A DNA stretch of 64,000 nucleotides from Rhodoblastus sp963748385 (GTDB lineage Bacteria; Pseudomonadota; Alphaproteobacteria; Rhizobiales; Beijerinckiaceae). Every line of letters starts with the position of its first letter. Positions within the stretch are counted from its first letter, which is position 1. Location of the stretch: contig CAVVIQ010000013.1 of NCBI GenBank assembly GCA_963748385.1, positions 186,001 through 250,000 of the forward strand, read 5' to 3'. The translations under genes and the position numbers were made by a program. Positions 63,891-64,000 of this stretch are shown piece after piece. The notes under the pieces are model-generated. The model was not told the DNA's origin, did no database searches, and saw only the letters and a program-made list of their open reading frames with translations.

Positions 63891-63998
63891 TCACGAGAGA
63901 AATTTTGAATTCAGTAGCCGAGACTTCGTCAACACATCCAATGAATCTAGTTTATCCAACTTTCTAAGCATTTTTAAGTCATCACGAATAGGTTGTAA
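63891..63998 (-). CDS. C-terminal fragment of an unknown protein (cut by window)
   Basis: On the minus strand a frame is open from the window edge and reads ...IRDDLKMLRKLDKLDSL, with further Leu/Lys-rich residues to NSKFLS and a TGA at 63891-63893. Codon use is A/T-rich, unlike the GC-rich core to the left. Too short to identify; given as a possible partial accessory gene. Confidence 0.3.
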   Translation of the reverse strand, partial: LQPIRDDLKMLRKLDKLDSLDVLTKSRLLNSKFLS

Positions 63999-64000
63999 TA

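Overview
GC-rich chromosomal DNA of an alphaproteobacterium, most likely a Hyphomicrobiales (Rhizobiales) member near Beijerinckiaceae/Methylocystaceae-type lineages. The order-level placement is an inference from gene content (CcmI, CvpA-PurF-SDR order, DUF2239, DUF6165, a YfgM-like protein, RadA, SohB, curlin-like proteins); no rRNA or other firm taxonomic marker is present. Two complete tRNA genes are present, Thr(UGU) and Ser(UGA). No CRISPR array or prophage was seen.

Layout. 1-13.9 kb is housekeeping: an MBL-fold hydrolase, an NDUFAF6-like protein, an amidase, trmFO, a DUF2239 gene with a clear operator/promoter, a YfgM-like protein, der, an MFS transporter, an SDR, purF, cvpA, radA and an A-type Fe-S carrier. 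13.9-19.6 kb holds a complete biotin locus (bioC, a bioH-like esterase, bioF, bioB, bioA, bioD). 19.9-26 kb is the most interesting metabolic block: a HiPIP-like protein, three diheme c-type cytochromes, a porin fused to an N-terminal haem domain that resembles the iron oxidase Cyc2, and CcmI for cytochrome c maturation. Together they look like an outer-membrane-to-periplasm electron conduit.

26-41.7 kb holds rlmB, thyX, an ArsR regulator, small unknown genes and a MITE-like element. It also holds a copper-uptake cluster (DUF2946 protein, OprC-like TonB receptor, ExbB-ExbD-TonB), then rnd, aspS, a quinone oxidoreductase, rimO and tRNA-Ser. 41.7-49.2 kb is a surface locus: a LuxR-type regulator with four linker cysteines, a pseudo-receiver, three tiny curlin-like secreted proteins and a giant outer membrane protein that joins a TpsB/FhaC-type transporter to two extra opacity-type barrels.

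49.2-61 kb is an exosortase/exopolysaccharide locus (HypC-like protein, EpsD, glycosyltransferase, PEP-CTERM protein, trypsin-like protease, exosortase, outer membrane barrel, EpsE, EpsF, EpsI, PilZ). The right edge (62.2-64 kb) is accessory: a tRNA 3'-end remnant and a small gene split by an IS5-family element, followed by lower-GC sequence.

A technical caution runs through the window. At least ten genes, including essential ones (der, purF, aspS-like neighbours are intact but der and purF are not), need one or more single-base frame corrections, several of them at homopolymer runs. These look like assembly indels rather than pseudogenes, so those genes are annotated full length with the break positions given.
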